Below, one piece after another: positions 45,073 through 55,271 of a stretch of DNA of 64,000 bases (positions within the stretch are counted from its first letter, which is position 1; each line of letters starts with the position of its first letter). The position numbers and the translations under genes are program-made. A model generated the notes under the pieces. The model was given only the letters and a program-made list of their open reading frames with translations. It did not search any database and had not been told where the DNA came from. Location: positions 62,001-126,000 of the forward strand of contig NZ_JAFMPW010000003.1 of assembly GCF_026126425.1 (NCBI RefSeq). The letters are read 5' to 3'. Source of the DNA: Muriicola sp. Z0-33 (GTDB lineage: Bacteria; Bacteroidota; Bacteroidia; Flavobacteriales; Flavobacteriaceae).

Positions 45073-47233
45073 AAAGGACTTAAAAAATATGGAACTTATA
45101 CAAGAAGGAATTGATACAACCCCTTCTCAAGATTCCTCTTTTGAAACTGCAGAAGGTATTGCTCTAAAATCTGTTTATTCCAGGGATGATATAGCACATT
45201 TAAAGCATGCCCATTTTGCAGCAGGCATCCCCCCATACCTCCGCGGACCCTACTCTACTATGTACGTTAGAAGACCCTGGACCATCAGGCAATATGCAGG
45301 TTTTTCAACTGCTGAAGACAGCAATGCCTTTTACAGGCGAAATCTTGCAGCTGGGCAGAAAGGACTGTCTGTAGCTTTTGATCTTCCTACCCACCGTGGT
45401 TATGACAGTGACCATGAAAGAGTAGTGGGTGATGTCGGTAAAGCAGGTGTGGCTATCGACTCTGTTGAGGATATGAAGATTTTGTTTGAGGGGATCCCAT
45501 TAGATAAAATGTCGGTTTCAATGACAATGAACGGTGCTGTTCTGCCAATAATGGCCTTTTATATTGTTGCGGCAGAAGAGCAGGGTGTGGCACCCCAACA
45601 ACTGATGGGCACCATTCAGAACGACATTTTGAAGGAGTTTATGGTGCGTAATACCTATATATACCCCCCTACCCCATCTATGCTTTTAGTGGCAGATATT
45701 TTTAGGTATACAAGTAAATTTATGCCCAAATTTAATAGTATCAGTATCTCCGGATATCATATGCATGAGGCCGGTGCCCCGGCAGATCTGGAATTGGCCT
45801 ATACCCTTGCGGACGGATTGGAATATATCAAAACCGGATTAAAGGCAGGACTCGATATTGATGATTTTGCTCCCCGACTTTCATTTTTCTGGGGAATAGG
45901 CATGAATCACTTTATGGAAATTGCCAAACTCAGGGCCGGCAGGATGCTTTGGGCAAAATTAGTGCAGCAATTTGAGCCAAAAAACAAAAAATCTCTTGCC
46001 TTACGCACCCATTGCCAAACCAGTGGATGGAGTCTGACAGAGCAAGATCCATTTAACAATGTTACCAGAACAACCATTGAAGCCGCTTCAGCAGTGTTTG
46101 GTGGAACCCAGAGTCTGCATACCAACGCACTGGACGAGGCAATTGCACTACCCACAGATTTTTCTGCACGTATAGCAAGAAATACTCAGATATATTTACA
46201 GGAAGAAACAAAAGTGACAAAAACTGTTGACCCCTGGGCAGGCAGTTATTACATGGAATTCCTGACAAATGAGTTGGCGGAAAAAGCGTGGAAGCTGATC
46301 GAAGAAATTGAAACTATGGGAGGAATGACCAAGGCTATCGAAGCTGGTATTCCAAAAATGCGCATTGAGGAAGCCGCGGCTAAAAAACAAGCCCGCATAG
46401 ATAGCGGTCAGGATATTATAGTTGGTGTTAACAAGTATAAACTGGAAGATGAAGAAGAGTTGCATATTCTGGAGGTAGACAACCAACAGGTACGCAAACA
46501 GCAGCTAGACCAGTTAGAGCGTGTAAAGAGCAGTAGAAATAACGCTGCGGTGGCCAAAGCACTTGAAGATCTCAGCAGTGCCGCCAATATGAAATTGTCT
46601 AATACTCAGGGAAAAACGATGAAAGATCTTCCCAAGGATGCAGACAATTTACTAGCTTTGGCAGTAAATGCGGCAAGAGAACGGGCTACCCTGGGCGAAA
46701 TTAGTACGGCTTTGGAAGCTGCTTTTGGCAGGCATCGAGCGGAAATAAAATCGATTAGCGGAGTGTACTCAAAAGAAATAAAAAAAGACAAAGACTTTTT
46801 AGAAGCCAGAAAACTTGCAGATAAATTTGCTGAAAAAGAAGGCCGACGCCCCAGAATAATGATTGCTAAAATGGGACAAGACGGTCATGACCGGGGTGCT
46901 AAAGTTGTGGCTACCGGATATGCCGATCTCGGTTTCGACGTTGATATTGGCCCGTTATTCCAGACACCCTCAGAGGCCGCAAAACAAGCAGTGGAAAATG
47001 ACGTCCATATTTTAGGTGTTTCTTCTCTCGCTGCAGGTCATAAAACCCTTGTACCTCAACTTATTGATGAATTAAAAAAATACGGAAGAGAAGATATCAT
47101 GGTTATTGTAGGCGGGGTAGTACCAAAACAAGATTACGATTTCTTATTCAAAAGCGGCGTGGTAGCAGTATTTGGCCCTGGAACCAAAATAAGTGAAGCC
47201 GCTATCCAGGTTTTGGAAATTCTTATTGATTAA
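45065..47233 (+). CDS. mutB: Methylmalonyl-CoA mutase large (alpha) subunit
   Basis: The product has 722 residues. The TIM barrel carries [37 protein letters not shown] and [16 protein letters not shown], the substrate-binding residues of active mutase. The C-terminal cobalamin domain has [20 protein letters not shown] with the B12-ligand His in the DGHDRG motif. It interconverts succinyl-CoA and methylmalonyl-CoA, for propionate metabolism. It is coupled to the small subunit. Confidence 0.97.
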   Translation: MSRKDLKNMELIQEGIDTTPSQDSSFETAEGIALKSVYSRDDIAHLKHAHFAAGIPPYLRGPYSTMYVRRPWTIRQYAGFSTAEDSNAFYRRNLAAGQKGLSVAFDLPTHRGYDSDHERVVGDVGKAGVAIDSVEDMKILFEGIPLDKMSVSMTMNGAVLPIMAFYIVAAEEQGVAPQQLMGTIQNDILKEFMVRNTYIYPPTPSMLLVADIFRYTSKFMPKFNSISISGYHMHEAGAPADLELAYTLADGLEYIKTGLKAGLDIDDFAPRLSFFWGIGMNHFMEIAKLRAGRMLWAKLVQQFEPKNKKSLALRTHCQTSGWSLTEQDPFNNVTRTTIEAASAVFGGTQSLHTNALDEAIALPTDFSARIARNTQIYLQEETKVTKTVDPWAGSYYMEFLTNELAEKAWKLIEEIETMGGMTKAIEAGIPKMRIEEAAAKKQARIDSGQDIIVGVNKYKLEDEEELHILEVDNQQVRKQQLDQLERVKSSRNNAAVAKALEDLSSAANMKLSNTQGKTMKDLPKDADNLLALAVNAARERATLGEISTALEAAFGRHRAEIKSISGVYSKEIKKDKDFLEARKLADKFAEKEGRRPRIMIAKMGQDGHDRGAKVVATGYADLGFDVDIGPLFQTPSEAAKQAVENDVHILGVSSLAAGHKTLVPQLIDELKKYGREDIMVIVGGVVPKQDYDFLFKSGVVAVFGPGTKISEAAIQVLEILID

Positions 47234-47390
47234 AATGCAGTTTCACCGGATCAACCCGGGAACTGACAAGCTTAAGATGCTACTTTAACTTACTTTAACG
47301 AAACATCCTGTAATTGTTCACTTAGTGTTAACAAAATACATTTTTTCGTAGGGTAATTAATTGTATTTTTAACCCCTAACTTACTATAGA

Positions 47391-48164
47391 ATGGGCAAGA
47401 TAATTGCTATTGCAAATCAGAAGGGTGGAGTAGGAAAGACAACCACCACAGTAAACCTGGCTGCCTCGCTTGGAGTACTGGAAAAAAAAGTGCTGTTGAT
47501 AGATGCAGATCCTCAGGCCAATGCCACTTCAGGTCTTGGAATAGAAGTTGAGGAAGTTACCCAGGGTACCTATCAGCTTTTAGAGCATACTGCAAATGCA
47601 GATGAGACCATTATAAAAACTTCCTCTCCTAATGTTGATCTGATTCCTTCTCATATAGATCTTGTGGCCATTGAGATAGAATTAGTAGATAAGGATGAAA
47701 GGGAGTACATGTTAAAAAAGGCCATTTCCCATCTGCGCAATACCTATGATTATATCCTGATAGACTGTGCACCTTCATTAGGGTTGCTTACCCTTAATGC
47801 GCTGACTGCCGCAGATTCAGTGATTATCCCAATACAATGTGAATATTTTGCCCTGGAGGGCCTGGGGAAACTTTTGAACACCATCAAAAGCATCCAGAGA
47901 ATTCACAATCCGGATTTGGATATCGAAGGGATGTTACTTACGATGTACGACTCTCGACTTCGGCTTTCTAACCAAGTAGTGGAAGAAGTTAAGAAGCATT
48001 TTTCGGATATGGTATTTGATACCATTATCCAGAGAAATGTTCGTCTTGGTGAGGCTCCAAGCTACGGAGAGAGCATCATAAAATATGATGCCAGCAGTAA
48101 AGGGGCTACCAATTATTTAAATATGGCCAACGAACTTTTGAAAAAAAATAGGCAAAAAGTATAA
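47391..48164 (+). CDS. parA: Chromosome partitioning ATPase ParA
   Basis: The product has 257 residues. The deviant Walker A KGGVGKTTTTVNLA lies at about 11-24, with LLIDADPQANAT (Walker A') and ILIDCAPSLGLLT (Walker B) following: a Soj-type chromosomal ParA. Length and linkage to parB (overlap of one base at 48164) indicate the chromosomal rather than a plasmid system. It binds DNA with ATP and moves ParB-parS complexes. Confidence 0.95.
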   Translation: MGKIIAIANQKGGVGKTTTTVNLAASLGVLEKKVLLIDADPQANATSGLGIEVEEVTQGTYQLLEHTANADETIIKTSSPNVDLIPSHIDLVAIEIELVDKDEREYMLKKAISHLRNTYDYILIDCAPSLGLLTLNALTAADSVIIPIQCEYFALEGLGKLLNTIKSIQRIHNPDLDIEGMLLTMYDSRLRLSNQVVEEVKKHFSDMVFDTIIQRNVRLGEAPSYGESIIKYDASSKGATNYLNMANELLKKNRQKV

Positions 48165-49069
48165 TGGCGAAAGCAACTAAGAAACAGGCTTTAGGGAGAG
48201 GATTATCTGCACTTTTAAAAGATCCGGAGAACGATATTAGTTCGGTTGCCGATAAAAATGCGGATAAGGTTGTTGGCAATATTGTGGAACTAGACTTAGA
48301 GACCATCGAGGTAAATCCTTTTCAGCCCAGATCTAATTTTAACGACGAAGCCCTGCAAGAATTGGCAAGCTCCATAAAAGAATTAGGGGTAATACAGCCA
48401 ATTACCGTTCGTAAAATTGAATTCAATAAGTACCAGTTGGTTTCAGGAGAACGGCGCTATCGCGCTTCCAAGCTAATAGGTTTATCCACCATCCCTTCCT
48501 ATATAAGAATTGCCAACGACCAGGAGTCCCTGGAAATGGCATTGGTAGAGAACATTCAACGTCAGGATCTTGATCCTATCGAAATTGCCTTGTCTTATCA
48601 ACGATTAATAGATGAAATACAGCTTACACAAGAAAAACTAAGTGACCGGGTGGGTAAAAAGAGATCTACGATAGCCAATTATTTGAGGTTATTAAGGTTA
48701 GATCCGATAATACAAACCGGTATGCGAGATGGCTTTATTTCAATGGGACACGGAAGGGCCCTGGTAAACATTGACAACAAGCAGGATCAAATAGACATTT
48801 ATCAAAAAATAATTGGTAAAAATTTGTCCGTTAGAGATACCGAACATGCCGTTAAAACCTATCACAATCCTGGTCAACCCAAGGCAGGTCTATCCAAAGG
48901 AACTGTAGCGCTCCCGGATTATATCAAAAGTGGTATAGAAGAGTTTAATGCCTATTTATCTACTACTATCAGTGTTTCAACAGACAAAAATGGAAAGGGT
49001 AAAATTACCATTCCTTTTACATCTGAAAAGGAATTCCGCCGATTGAAAAAATTGATCTCAGGTGAATAG
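48164..49069 (+). CDS. parB: Chromosome partitioning protein ParB
   Basis: The product has 301 residues. The N-terminal LGRGLSALL is the ParA-stimulating motif. The CTPase/nuclease-like domain includes NPFQPRSNF and SGERRYRASKLIG (GERRxR box), and the helix-turn-helix (LTQEKLSDRVGKKRSTIANYLRLLRL) follows, here named in two halves, LTQEKLSDRVGKKRS and TIANYLRLLRL. The C-terminal dimer domain ends with EKEFRRLKKL. It binds parS and spreads as a clamp. I did not find a parS palindrome in the window. Confidence 0.95.
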   Translation: MAKATKKQALGRGLSALLKDPENDISSVADKNADKVVGNIVELDLETIEVNPFQPRSNFNDEALQELASSIKELGVIQPITVRKIEFNKYQLVSGERRYRASKLIGLSTIPSYIRIANDQESLEMALVENIQRQDLDPIEIALSYQRLIDEIQLTQEKLSDRVGKKRSTIANYLRLLRLDPIIQTGMRDGFISMGHGRALVNIDNKQDQIDIYQKIIGKNLSVRDTEHAVKTYHNPGQPKAGLSKGTVALPDYIKSGIEEFNAYLSTTISVSTDKNGKGKITIPFTSEKEFRRLKKLISGE

Positions 49070-49688
49070 AAATCCGTTATTCTTATGTTTTTGTTTTCTT
49101 TTTATGTCCCTGGTCTGCGCCCAGGAAGGGGATAATAAAGAACAGGAAGTAGATGATATTAAAACGGATATAAGGGGTAAGGGTATTGTGGTGGATGGTA
49201 CTGTAACCAAAACTAAAATTAATCCCCTTGCACCCAGCAAAGCTGCCTTCTATTCGGCTTTATTCCCCGGATTGGGACAAATCTACAATAAACGCTATTG
49301 GAAAGTCCCGATCGTATATGCGGCAATAGGCACCGGTATTTATGCTTATGTTTATAACGATGATCTTTACGACAGGTTTCGAACGGCATTTAAACGCAGA
49401 AGAGTGGGGTTCATGGATGACGAGTTTTTAGATATCAATGGAACCGGCATTGATCTTTCGGATCAGGCGTTGCAAGACGGGCAGGAAAGATATCAGAGAG
49501 ATAGAGATCTTGCGCTGTTGATTACTATCGCATTATATGCCCTTAATATAGTCGATGCCAATGTTGATGCACACTTAAAGCAGTTTAATGTAGATGACGA
49601 TCTGGCCTTTCATTTTCAACCCTATCTGGAATATCACCCCATTACCTCTGATCCAAATTATGGATTGGCACTAACAATTAAGTTCTGA
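49062..49688 (+). CDS. DUF5683 domain membrane protein
   Basis: The product has 208 residues from a GTG at 49062 that overlaps parB by eight bases. This start is supported because residues 4-22 (NPLFLCFCFLFMSLVCAQ) form a signal peptide that a later start would break. The DUF5683 core (AFYSALFPGLGQIYNKRYWK, then PIVYAAIGTGIYAY) contains two to three membrane segments. It is a conserved Bacteroidota family found between parB and dapB; function unknown. Confidence 0.88.
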   Translation: MNRNPLFLCFCFLFMSLVCAQEGDNKEQEVDDIKTDIRGKGIVVDGTVTKTKINPLAPSKAAFYSALFPGLGQIYNKRYWKVPIVYAAIGTGIYAYVYNDDLYDRFRTAFKRRRVGFMDDEFLDINGTGIDLSDQALQDGQERYQRDRDLALLITIALYALNIVDANVDAHLKQFNVDDDLAFHFQPYLEYHPITSDPNYGLALTIKF

Positions 49689-49699
49689 AATAAAAGTAA

Positions 49700-50401
49700 A
49701 TGAGAATAGCACTATTTGGGTATGGGAAAATGGGAAAGATGATAGAGCAGTTAGCGCTGCAACGTGGGCATTCAATTTCCGCCAAGATTGAAATAGATAC
49801 CAAAGAAATCAATTATACAGATTTCGATGTCGCTATAGACTTTAGCACCCCCGAAGCCGCTTTCCAGAATATTACTGAATGTTTTAAGCACGGAATACCT
49901 GTAATTGCAGGAACCACTGGCTGGTTAGATAAATTTGATGAGGCGGTGAGAATATGTAATGAACATAAGAGCGGTTTTATATATGCTTCAAATTTTAGTC
50001 TTGGGGTGAACATTTTTTTCGAACTAAATGAAACACTGGCAAAGATGATGACCAACTTGGAACAGTATAATGTGACCATGGAAGAAATTCATCATACCCA
50101 GAAGATAGATGCCCCAAGTGGTACAGCAATTACTTTGGCCGAGGGTATTATCAAAAACTCAAATTATGAGGCCTGGGCACTAGACGGGCAAGGAACTAAT
50201 AAGATTCCAATTAAGTCTATAAGAGAAGGCAGCATCCCAGGAACCCACAGTGTTTCATACAATAGTGATATAGACGCTATTAGCATTCAGCACAAAGCAC
50301 ATAACAGAGAAGGTTTTGCGCTAGGTGCGGTAATTGCAGCAGAATGGATACTGGGAAAAACTGGTATTTTTAGCATGAAAGATGTGTTAAACCTTGGTTA
50401 A
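49700..50401 (+). CDS. dapB: 4-hydroxy-tetrahydrodipicolinate reductase DapB
   Basis: The product has 233 residues, the short form usual in Bacteroidota. The nucleotide-binding motif IALFGYGKMGKMI opens it; DFSTPEAAFQN, the family signature EIHHTQKIDAPSGTA with the catalytic His-His and Lys, and the closing FALGAVIAAEWILGK are present. It reduces dihydrodipicolinate in lysine and diaminopimelate synthesis. It sits between DUF5683 and lepB in the par-dap-lep cluster. Confidence 0.96.
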   Translation: MRIALFGYGKMGKMIEQLALQRGHSISAKIEIDTKEINYTDFDVAIDFSTPEAAFQNITECFKHGIPVIAGTTGWLDKFDEAVRICNEHKSGFIYASNFSLGVNIFFELNETLAKMMTNLEQYNVTMEEIHHTQKIDAPSGTAITLAEGIIKNSNYEAWALDGQGTNKIPIKSIREGSIPGTHSVSYNSDIDAISIQHKAHNREGFALGAVIAAEWILGKTGIFSMKDVLNLG

Positions 50402-50499
50402 GAAATGTAACAAAACGATACATATGACGTATTGTTACTATAAGAAATAACGTGATCTTCCGCTTTTTAGTAAAGGTCATTTTTAATATTACAACAGTA

Positions 50500-52245
50500 A
50501 TGGATAGTACACAGTGGATCATTTTTATTCTAGTTATTCAGCTTATTCACTTTTTGGGCACCTGGAAACTATATGTCAAAGCAGGCAGGAAAGCCTGGGA
50601 AGCAGCAATTCCTATTTATAATGCCATAGTTTTGATGCAGATCATCAAAAGACCTAAATGGTGGGTGATACTGTTGTTCATTCCTATTATCAACCTCTTA
50701 ATGTTCCCGGTTATCTGGGTTGAGACCATAAGGAGTTTTGGCCGAAGCAGTTTATTAGAAACCTGGTTAGTAATTCTTAGCCTAGGTTTTTATATCTACT
50801 ACGTTAATTATGCGCTGGAAGTAACATATGTTGAAGACCGAAGCCTGCATCCAAGAAGCGGGCTGGGAGAATGGGTAAGTTCCATAGTTTTTGCCGTAGT
50901 GGCTGCAACCCTGGTACACACTTATTTTATTCAACCCTATGTTATTCCAACCGGATCTCTGGAACGAACATTGCGGGTGGGCGACTTGCTTTTTGTCAGT
51001 AAATTTCATTACGGAGCCCGCGTTCCAATGACAACGGTTGCCGCTCCAATGGTGCATGACACCCTGCCCATTCTAAAAACAAGATCTTATGTAGCAGAAG
51101 TTGACCAGGATAAATACAAGACCTCTATATGGAACAAACTGCAGCTTCCTTATATGAGAATTCCCGGTTTTCAAAAAGTAAAAAAGAACGATATTGTAGT
51201 TTTTAGCTGGCCGGCAGATACTGTGCATCAATTCTTTAGAAGCGAACGAGGTATAAGAAAACCAATAGATAAAAAGTCTAATTATGTAAAGCGCTGTGTA
51301 GGGGTACCTGGTGATTCTCTGGAGGTCAGAGATGGCTATGTTTTTATTAATGGAAAACAATTACAGCTATCAGACAGGGCCAAACCACAATATGAGTACC
51401 GCGTATTTGCTCAAAAAGGGGTGTCTTCCAGATTGCTTCGCGAATTGGGGGTGGCCGAATTCAACAGATATTACATTGCAGCAAATATTAATCAGAACCA
51501 GGCCAATGCAATAAGCAAATATGCCATTAACTACGATAGAACCCCTCAGGGAGAGGTAGTGATATTTACAAAATCCGGGGGAATACCAACCAAGGTAATC
51601 CGCCAGGCCGGGCTTTCCTTAAGAGAGTTAACAGACCGGCAACGGGTGGTGACCCTCACAGATGAAATGGCAGATAAACTCAGGAACAATGCTACCATAG
51701 ATTCAATCGTAATGTTAACTGCCCCGGCCGGACAACCCGGGCCGAATATATTTCCACAAAACCCCGCATATCGCTGGAACAATGACAACTTTGGTCCTAT
51801 CTACATCCCGGGTAAAGGAGATAAAGTAGCGCTAAATGCCCAAACTCTGGCACTTTACAAAAAGATTATCCGTGATTACGAAGGAAATACCGTGAGCGTT
51901 TCCGGAAATCAGGTAAGTCTAAACGGGGAGCTGGTGAATTCTTATACCTTTAAGCAGGATTATTATTGGATGATGGGTGATAACAGACATCATTCTGAAG
52001 ACAGCAGAGCCTGGGGCTATGTGCCTGATAACCATATAGTTGGAAAGCCTATTTTTATCTGGCTGAGTTTTGACAATTTCAATGACGGCATTACCAATTG
52101 GAAGCCCAGATGGGACAGGATATTTACGACCGTCGGAGGTGACGGGGAACCCAGGTCGTACTTTAAGCACTTTCTAGTCTTTCTGGCCTTGTACTTCGTA
52201 GGAGATTATATATGGAAAAAGAGGAAGAAAAAGGCCAAAAGTTAA
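50500..52245 (+). CDS. lepB: Signal peptidase I, long Bacteroidota form
   Basis: I chose the ATG at 50500 (MDSTQWIIFILVIQ); the frame opens at a GTG at 50452, but the first 16 residues would be out of character. The product has 581 residues. About three N-terminal membrane segments precede the catalytic domain with Ser in PTGSLERTLRVGD and Lys in NYVKRCVGVPGDSLE. A 150-residue insertion separates these from the last box MGDNRHHSEDSRAWGYVP. A C-terminal hydrophobic segment adds another anchor. It removes signal peptides from exported proteins. Confidence 0.94.
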   Translation: MDSTQWIIFILVIQLIHFLGTWKLYVKAGRKAWEAAIPIYNAIVLMQIIKRPKWWVILLFIPIINLLMFPVIWVETIRSFGRSSLLETWLVILSLGFYIYYVNYALEVTYVEDRSLHPRSGLGEWVSSIVFAVVAATLVHTYFIQPYVIPTGSLERTLRVGDLLFVSKFHYGARVPMTTVAAPMVHDTLPILKTRSYVAEVDQDKYKTSIWNKLQLPYMRIPGFQKVKKNDIVVFSWPADTVHQFFRSERGIRKPIDKKSNYVKRCVGVPGDSLEVRDGYVFINGKQLQLSDRAKPQYEYRVFAQKGVSSRLLRELGVAEFNRYYIAANINQNQANAISKYAINYDRTPQGEVVIFTKSGGIPTKVIRQAGLSLRELTDRQRVVTLTDEMADKLRNNATIDSIVMLTAPAGQPGPNIFPQNPAYRWNNDNFGPIYIPGKGDKVALNAQTLALYKKIIRDYEGNTVSVSGNQVSLNGELVNSYTFKQDYYWMMGDNRHHSEDSRAWGYVPDNHIVGKPIFIWLSFDNFNDGITNWKPRWDRIFTTVGGDGEPRSYFKHFLVFLALYFVGDYIWKKRKKKAKS

Positions 52246-52366
52246 TTTGATATTTGCCTTGCTTTCTACCGGATATGGATTAAATACTACTGCTGCAACA
52301 AAACTGTGATCAATTGTAAAGTATCATATTTACTAAAGGACCAATAAACCAATTAACAACACTGGC

Positions 52367-52999
52367 TTGAAATTCTTGCTCCACCCAACTTATTTCCCTA
52401 GTATACTCCATTTTGGTTTACTGGCGCAACACGATATTACATGGGAAATCTGGGATAACTATCAGAAACAGACCTATAGAAACCGCTGTTATATTTCTAC
52501 GGATCAGGGAAAACATATGCTATCTATTCCTATTAAGCACGTGGGCGGTGAACAAGGAAGACAGCTATTTAAAGAGGTACAGTTAGACAATACTTATCAA
52601 TGGCAAAGACAGCATTGGAGAACTTTGCAGACCGCCTATAGAACCTCTCCATTTTTTGAATACTACGAGGAAGATCTGATGCCCCTCTTTGAACGGGAAT
52701 TTGAACTACTGATCGATTTCAATTTTGAAACTATTGATGTACTGTGTAAATGCCTTCAAATAGAGATGCCAAAAGACAAAAGTGCTTCCTATCAGACCCA
52801 TTTAACAGGGCTCACCGATGCAAGACATCTTGTTAATGCAAAAAAAGAGCTTTTAATTTCACCCGAGGAATACGTCCAGGTTTTTGGAGATCGCCATGGT
52901 TTTATTGGCAATCTCAGTGTTCTGGATTTACTTTTTAATGAAGGTACTTCGGCCCTGACCTACTTAGAATCGCTCGACATAAAATTTATGTATGCTTAG
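52367..52999 (+). CDS. WbqC-like family protein
   Basis: The product has 210 residues and starts at a TTG (52367) because the conserved N-terminus LLHPTYFPSILHF begins there and no ATG fits. WISTDQGKH-type and LSIPIKHVGGEQGRQLFKEV stretches are family landmarks. WbqC proteins occur in O-antigen and glycan loci elsewhere, but in Flavobacteriia the gene is a fixed neighbour of lepB; the reaction is not known. It overlaps the next gene by eight bases. Confidence 0.82.
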   Translation: MKFLLHPTYFPSILHFGLLAQHDITWEIWDNYQKQTYRNRCYISTDQGKHMLSIPIKHVGGEQGRQLFKEVQLDNTYQWQRQHWRTLQTAYRTSPFFEYYEEDLMPLFEREFELLIDFNFETIDVLCKCLQIEMPKDKSASYQTHLTGLTDARHLVNAKKELLISPEEYVQVFGDRHGFIGNLSVLDLLFNEGTSALTYLESLDIKFMYA

Positions 53000-53312
53000 G
53001 ATTCTACTTCATTACGGTATCCATTTTGTAGTGCCCTTTATAATTGGTTTTGCTTTTTTTAAAAAAGACAGGGCTAAGATCATCATGATATTCTTAGGCG
53101 CCATTCTTATTGATGTAGACCACCTTTTGGCAGATCCTATCTTTGATAGCAACCGCTGTAGTATTAATTTTCACTTCTTACATTCTTACTGGGCCATTGC
53201 TGTGTATTTGGCCTTAACCTTCTTTAAAAAGAGCAGGCTTATTGGTTTTGCCCTTTTACTGCACATTTTAGCAGACTTAATCGACTGTTTCCTGATGACT
53301 CAATCTAATTGA
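52992..53312 (+). CDS. DUF6122 small membrane protein
   Basis: The product has 106 residues and about four hydrophobic helices. It shows the family pattern HYGIHFVVPFIIGFAFF, GAILIDVDHLLADPIFD and LLLHILADLIDC, whose charged Asp/His residues inside helices hint at a metal-dependent or hydrolase-like membrane enzyme. The 3' end overlaps the convergent endonuclease/phosphatase gene by 36 bases. Function unknown. Confidence 0.82.
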   Translation: MLRILLHYGIHFVVPFIIGFAFFKKDRAKIIMIFLGAILIDVDHLLADPIFDSNRCSINFHFLHSYWAIAVYLALTFFKKSRLIGFALLLHILADLIDCFLMTQSN

Positions 53313-54323
53313 AGCCATTATGGGAAGATGATCGGATAGCTCCAGATCAAAATTTTTGTGACTCAAAACTTCGAAAGACGGGTCTACCATAATAAAATCT
53401 ATACGGACCGGAAAATATTTAAATGTATGTGTACGGCCGTAAGCGGTCCCGCGCGCTATAAAGGTATCTGTTAGATCTCCCTTTATAGTTTTATATACGT
53501 TAGAGAACTGGGTATTATTAAAATCGCCCAGCAGCAGTTTCTTGTGGTCGGAGGTATTTGAATGTACCTTTAAAAGTTCGGCCTGCTCCCTTTGCTTACT
53601 GAAAGATATCTGGATACGTTCCATAAATTTCCCGGAATACTTATTGGTTAACTCGGCCTTATTCACATCTAATTTAAGCGATTCCAGATGCAGATTATAA
53701 ACACGTAATGTATCTTGTTTATAAATTACATCGGCATAAATAGCATTGTTTCCGGTATTGGGAAAGTCTAACGAACCTTTGTCAACTATAGGGAGTTTAG
53801 AAAAAATAGCTTGTACCACATGGCTTTTATTCTCCGGGAAAATATAATTCATATAGCGATAAGGATATTGAGAGAATTCCTTATACCTGCTACTTTGAAA
53901 TTCCTGAAAACAAACAACATCCGGATCCTGCTCTGTGACAAAGGCTATAATTTCATCCCCTATTTCGGGTTTGTCAATCCAGTCGTATTTATTAAAGGCC
54001 CGGGTATTAAAACTCATAATACTCAGGTCATTCAAATCTCTGGAGTCGCCATTGAAAGGCAATTTAAAAAAGGGTCCAAAAACAAAATACCCTATGACAA
54101 GGACAATGATGGGAACAACTGAAATAAGCTTTCTCCTGATGATCCAATAGAGTAAAAAAATTAAATTAACAATAACCAAAACCGGAACTCCTAAACTGAT
54201 CAGATGTAAAAAAGGAAAGCTGTCTAAAGGGAAATAAAAAAGAACACACGAAATTAAAAGTAAACACATGGGAATGCAATTTACCCAAAACAATACCCTT
54301 TCATAAGCGGATAAATTATTCAC
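53277..54323 (-). CDS. Membrane-anchored endonuclease/exonuclease/phosphatase family protein
   Basis: The product has 348 residues from a GTG at 54323. Two or three hydrophobic segments (about 10-90) precede an EEP domain with SIMSFNTRAF, DVVCFQEFQSS (catalytic Glu), LLLGDFNNTQFS and the closing SDHLPIMASIRL with the active-site Asp-His. Members cleave phosphodiesters in DNA, lipids or phosphoinositides; a membrane anchor suggests an extracytoplasmic role. It starts three bases after the rhomboid gene ends. Confidence 0.88.
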   Translation of the reverse strand: MNNLSAYERVLFWVNCIPMCLLLISCVLFYFPLDSFPFLHLISLGVPVLVIVNLIFLLYWIIRRKLISVVPIIVLVIGYFVFGPFFKLPFNGDSRDLNDLSIMSFNTRAFNKYDWIDKPEIGDEIIAFVTEQDPDVVCFQEFQSSRYKEFSQYPYRYMNYIFPENKSHVVQAIFSKLPIVDKGSLDFPNTGNNAIYADVIYKQDTLRVYNLHLESLKLDVNKAELTNKYSGKFMERIQISFSKQREQAELLKVHSNTSDHKKLLLGDFNNTQFSNVYKTIKGDLTDTFIARGTAYGRTHTFKYFPVRIDFIMVDPSFEVLSHKNFDLELSDHLPIMASIRLSHQETVD

Positions 54324-54326
54324 TCA

Positions 54327-55199
54327 CTAATCTTCTTTACCTGCTTTAAATAGAAAATCTTTCTCGGTCTTGGATAAGCTTTCATAGCCAGACTTGCTTA
54401 TTTTATCGAGAATGGCATCTATTTTTCGTTGTCTGGCGGCTTTGTCATAGTTTACTTTGGAACTCCCTGAAGTCTTTTTTTTGCGATGTACTGTCTTTAA
54501 CGGACTCCTTTTCTCTTTCTTTTTAAAAAGGCCTCCTAAGTTCTCCAGAAATTTGCCAAAGCCGGCGCCAATATCTCTGCCTCGCAGTAACTGTCTGGCA
54601 TATACATAGCCCAAAATAGCACCCCCTAAATGTGCAATACGTCCTCCGCTATTTCCGGCAGGAATCTGAATAAGGTCTACAAGAATGAAAAATGCACCTA
54701 TGTACCAAAGCTTTACATTGAAAAAGAAAATACGCACCACCTGATTCGGAATATAGGCGCAAATAAAAATAAGCACGGCAGTAACGCCGGCAGAGGCGCC
54801 TATAAGTGCAGCATTGAATCCTGCAAAGGCAGGAAAAATATTATAGCTGAGTAGAAATAACAATCCGCCCATTATGACCCCGAGGAAATACACATTAATG
54901 AACTTCCCGGGACCGTAGAGGTTTAAAAATATCCGACCAGAGAAGTAAAGCATTACCATATTCCAGAAGAGGTGCCATATGCCCGCATGAAAAAATGAAT
55001 AGGTAACTATAGACCAGGGTTGTGAAATGAATTCAAAAAAGTCTTTCGGCAACTCAAACCACTGCACTATACTATTGGTGCCCAGTTGAAATAAAAATGG
55101 CAATAAGGCATTTACTATAAAAACAAGGACATTTACCGCGATAAGTTTTTCAGCTATTCCCAGTGTTGCAAATTGATATTTCAAATTCCCTGTACTCAT
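54327..55199 (-). CDS. Rhomboid-family intramembrane serine protease
   Basis: The product has 290 residues and six membrane segments. The catalytic Ser lies in GASAGVTAVL and the His in RIAHLGGAILGYVYARQ, the rhomboid dyad; HLFWNMVMLYFSG is the helix-2 motif. A 70-residue basic C-terminal tail (SPLKTVHRKKKTSGSSK) ends with a helical region similar to DUF6576. It follows a second rhomboid gene in the same direction, with 72 bases of short tandem repeats between. Confidence 0.92.
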   Translation of the reverse strand: MSTGNLKYQFATLGIAEKLIAVNVLVFIVNALLPFLFQLGTNSIVQWFELPKDFFEFISQPWSIVTYSFFHAGIWHLFWNMVMLYFSGRIFLNLYGPGKFINVYFLGVIMGGLLFLLSYNIFPAFAGFNAALIGASAGVTAVLIFICAYIPNQVVRIFFFNVKLWYIGAFFILVDLIQIPAGNSGGRIAHLGGAILGYVYARQLLRGRDIGAGFGKFLENLGGLFKKKEKRSPLKTVHRKKKTSGSSKVNYDKAARQRKIDAILDKISKSGYESLSKTEKDFLFKAGKED

Positions 55200-55220
55200 A
55201 CTAATCCGCCTATACTTTAT

Positions 55221-55262
55221 TGATAATCGTTAATTGATAATTGTTAATTGATAATTGTTAAT
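55221..55262. repeat. Three tandem 14-base repeats between the rhomboid genes
   Basis: TGATAATTGTTAAT occurs at 55235-55248 and 55249-55262, with a one-base variant (TGATAATCGTTAAT) at 55221-55234. The unit is partly self-complementary. Confidence 0.9.
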
Positions 55263-55271
55263 TGTTTCAGG

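Noticed and set aside
47234-49069. parS site near parA-parB
   Set aside because: I looked for a 16-base parS-like palindrome with a CACGTG-type core and found none by eye in this stretch.
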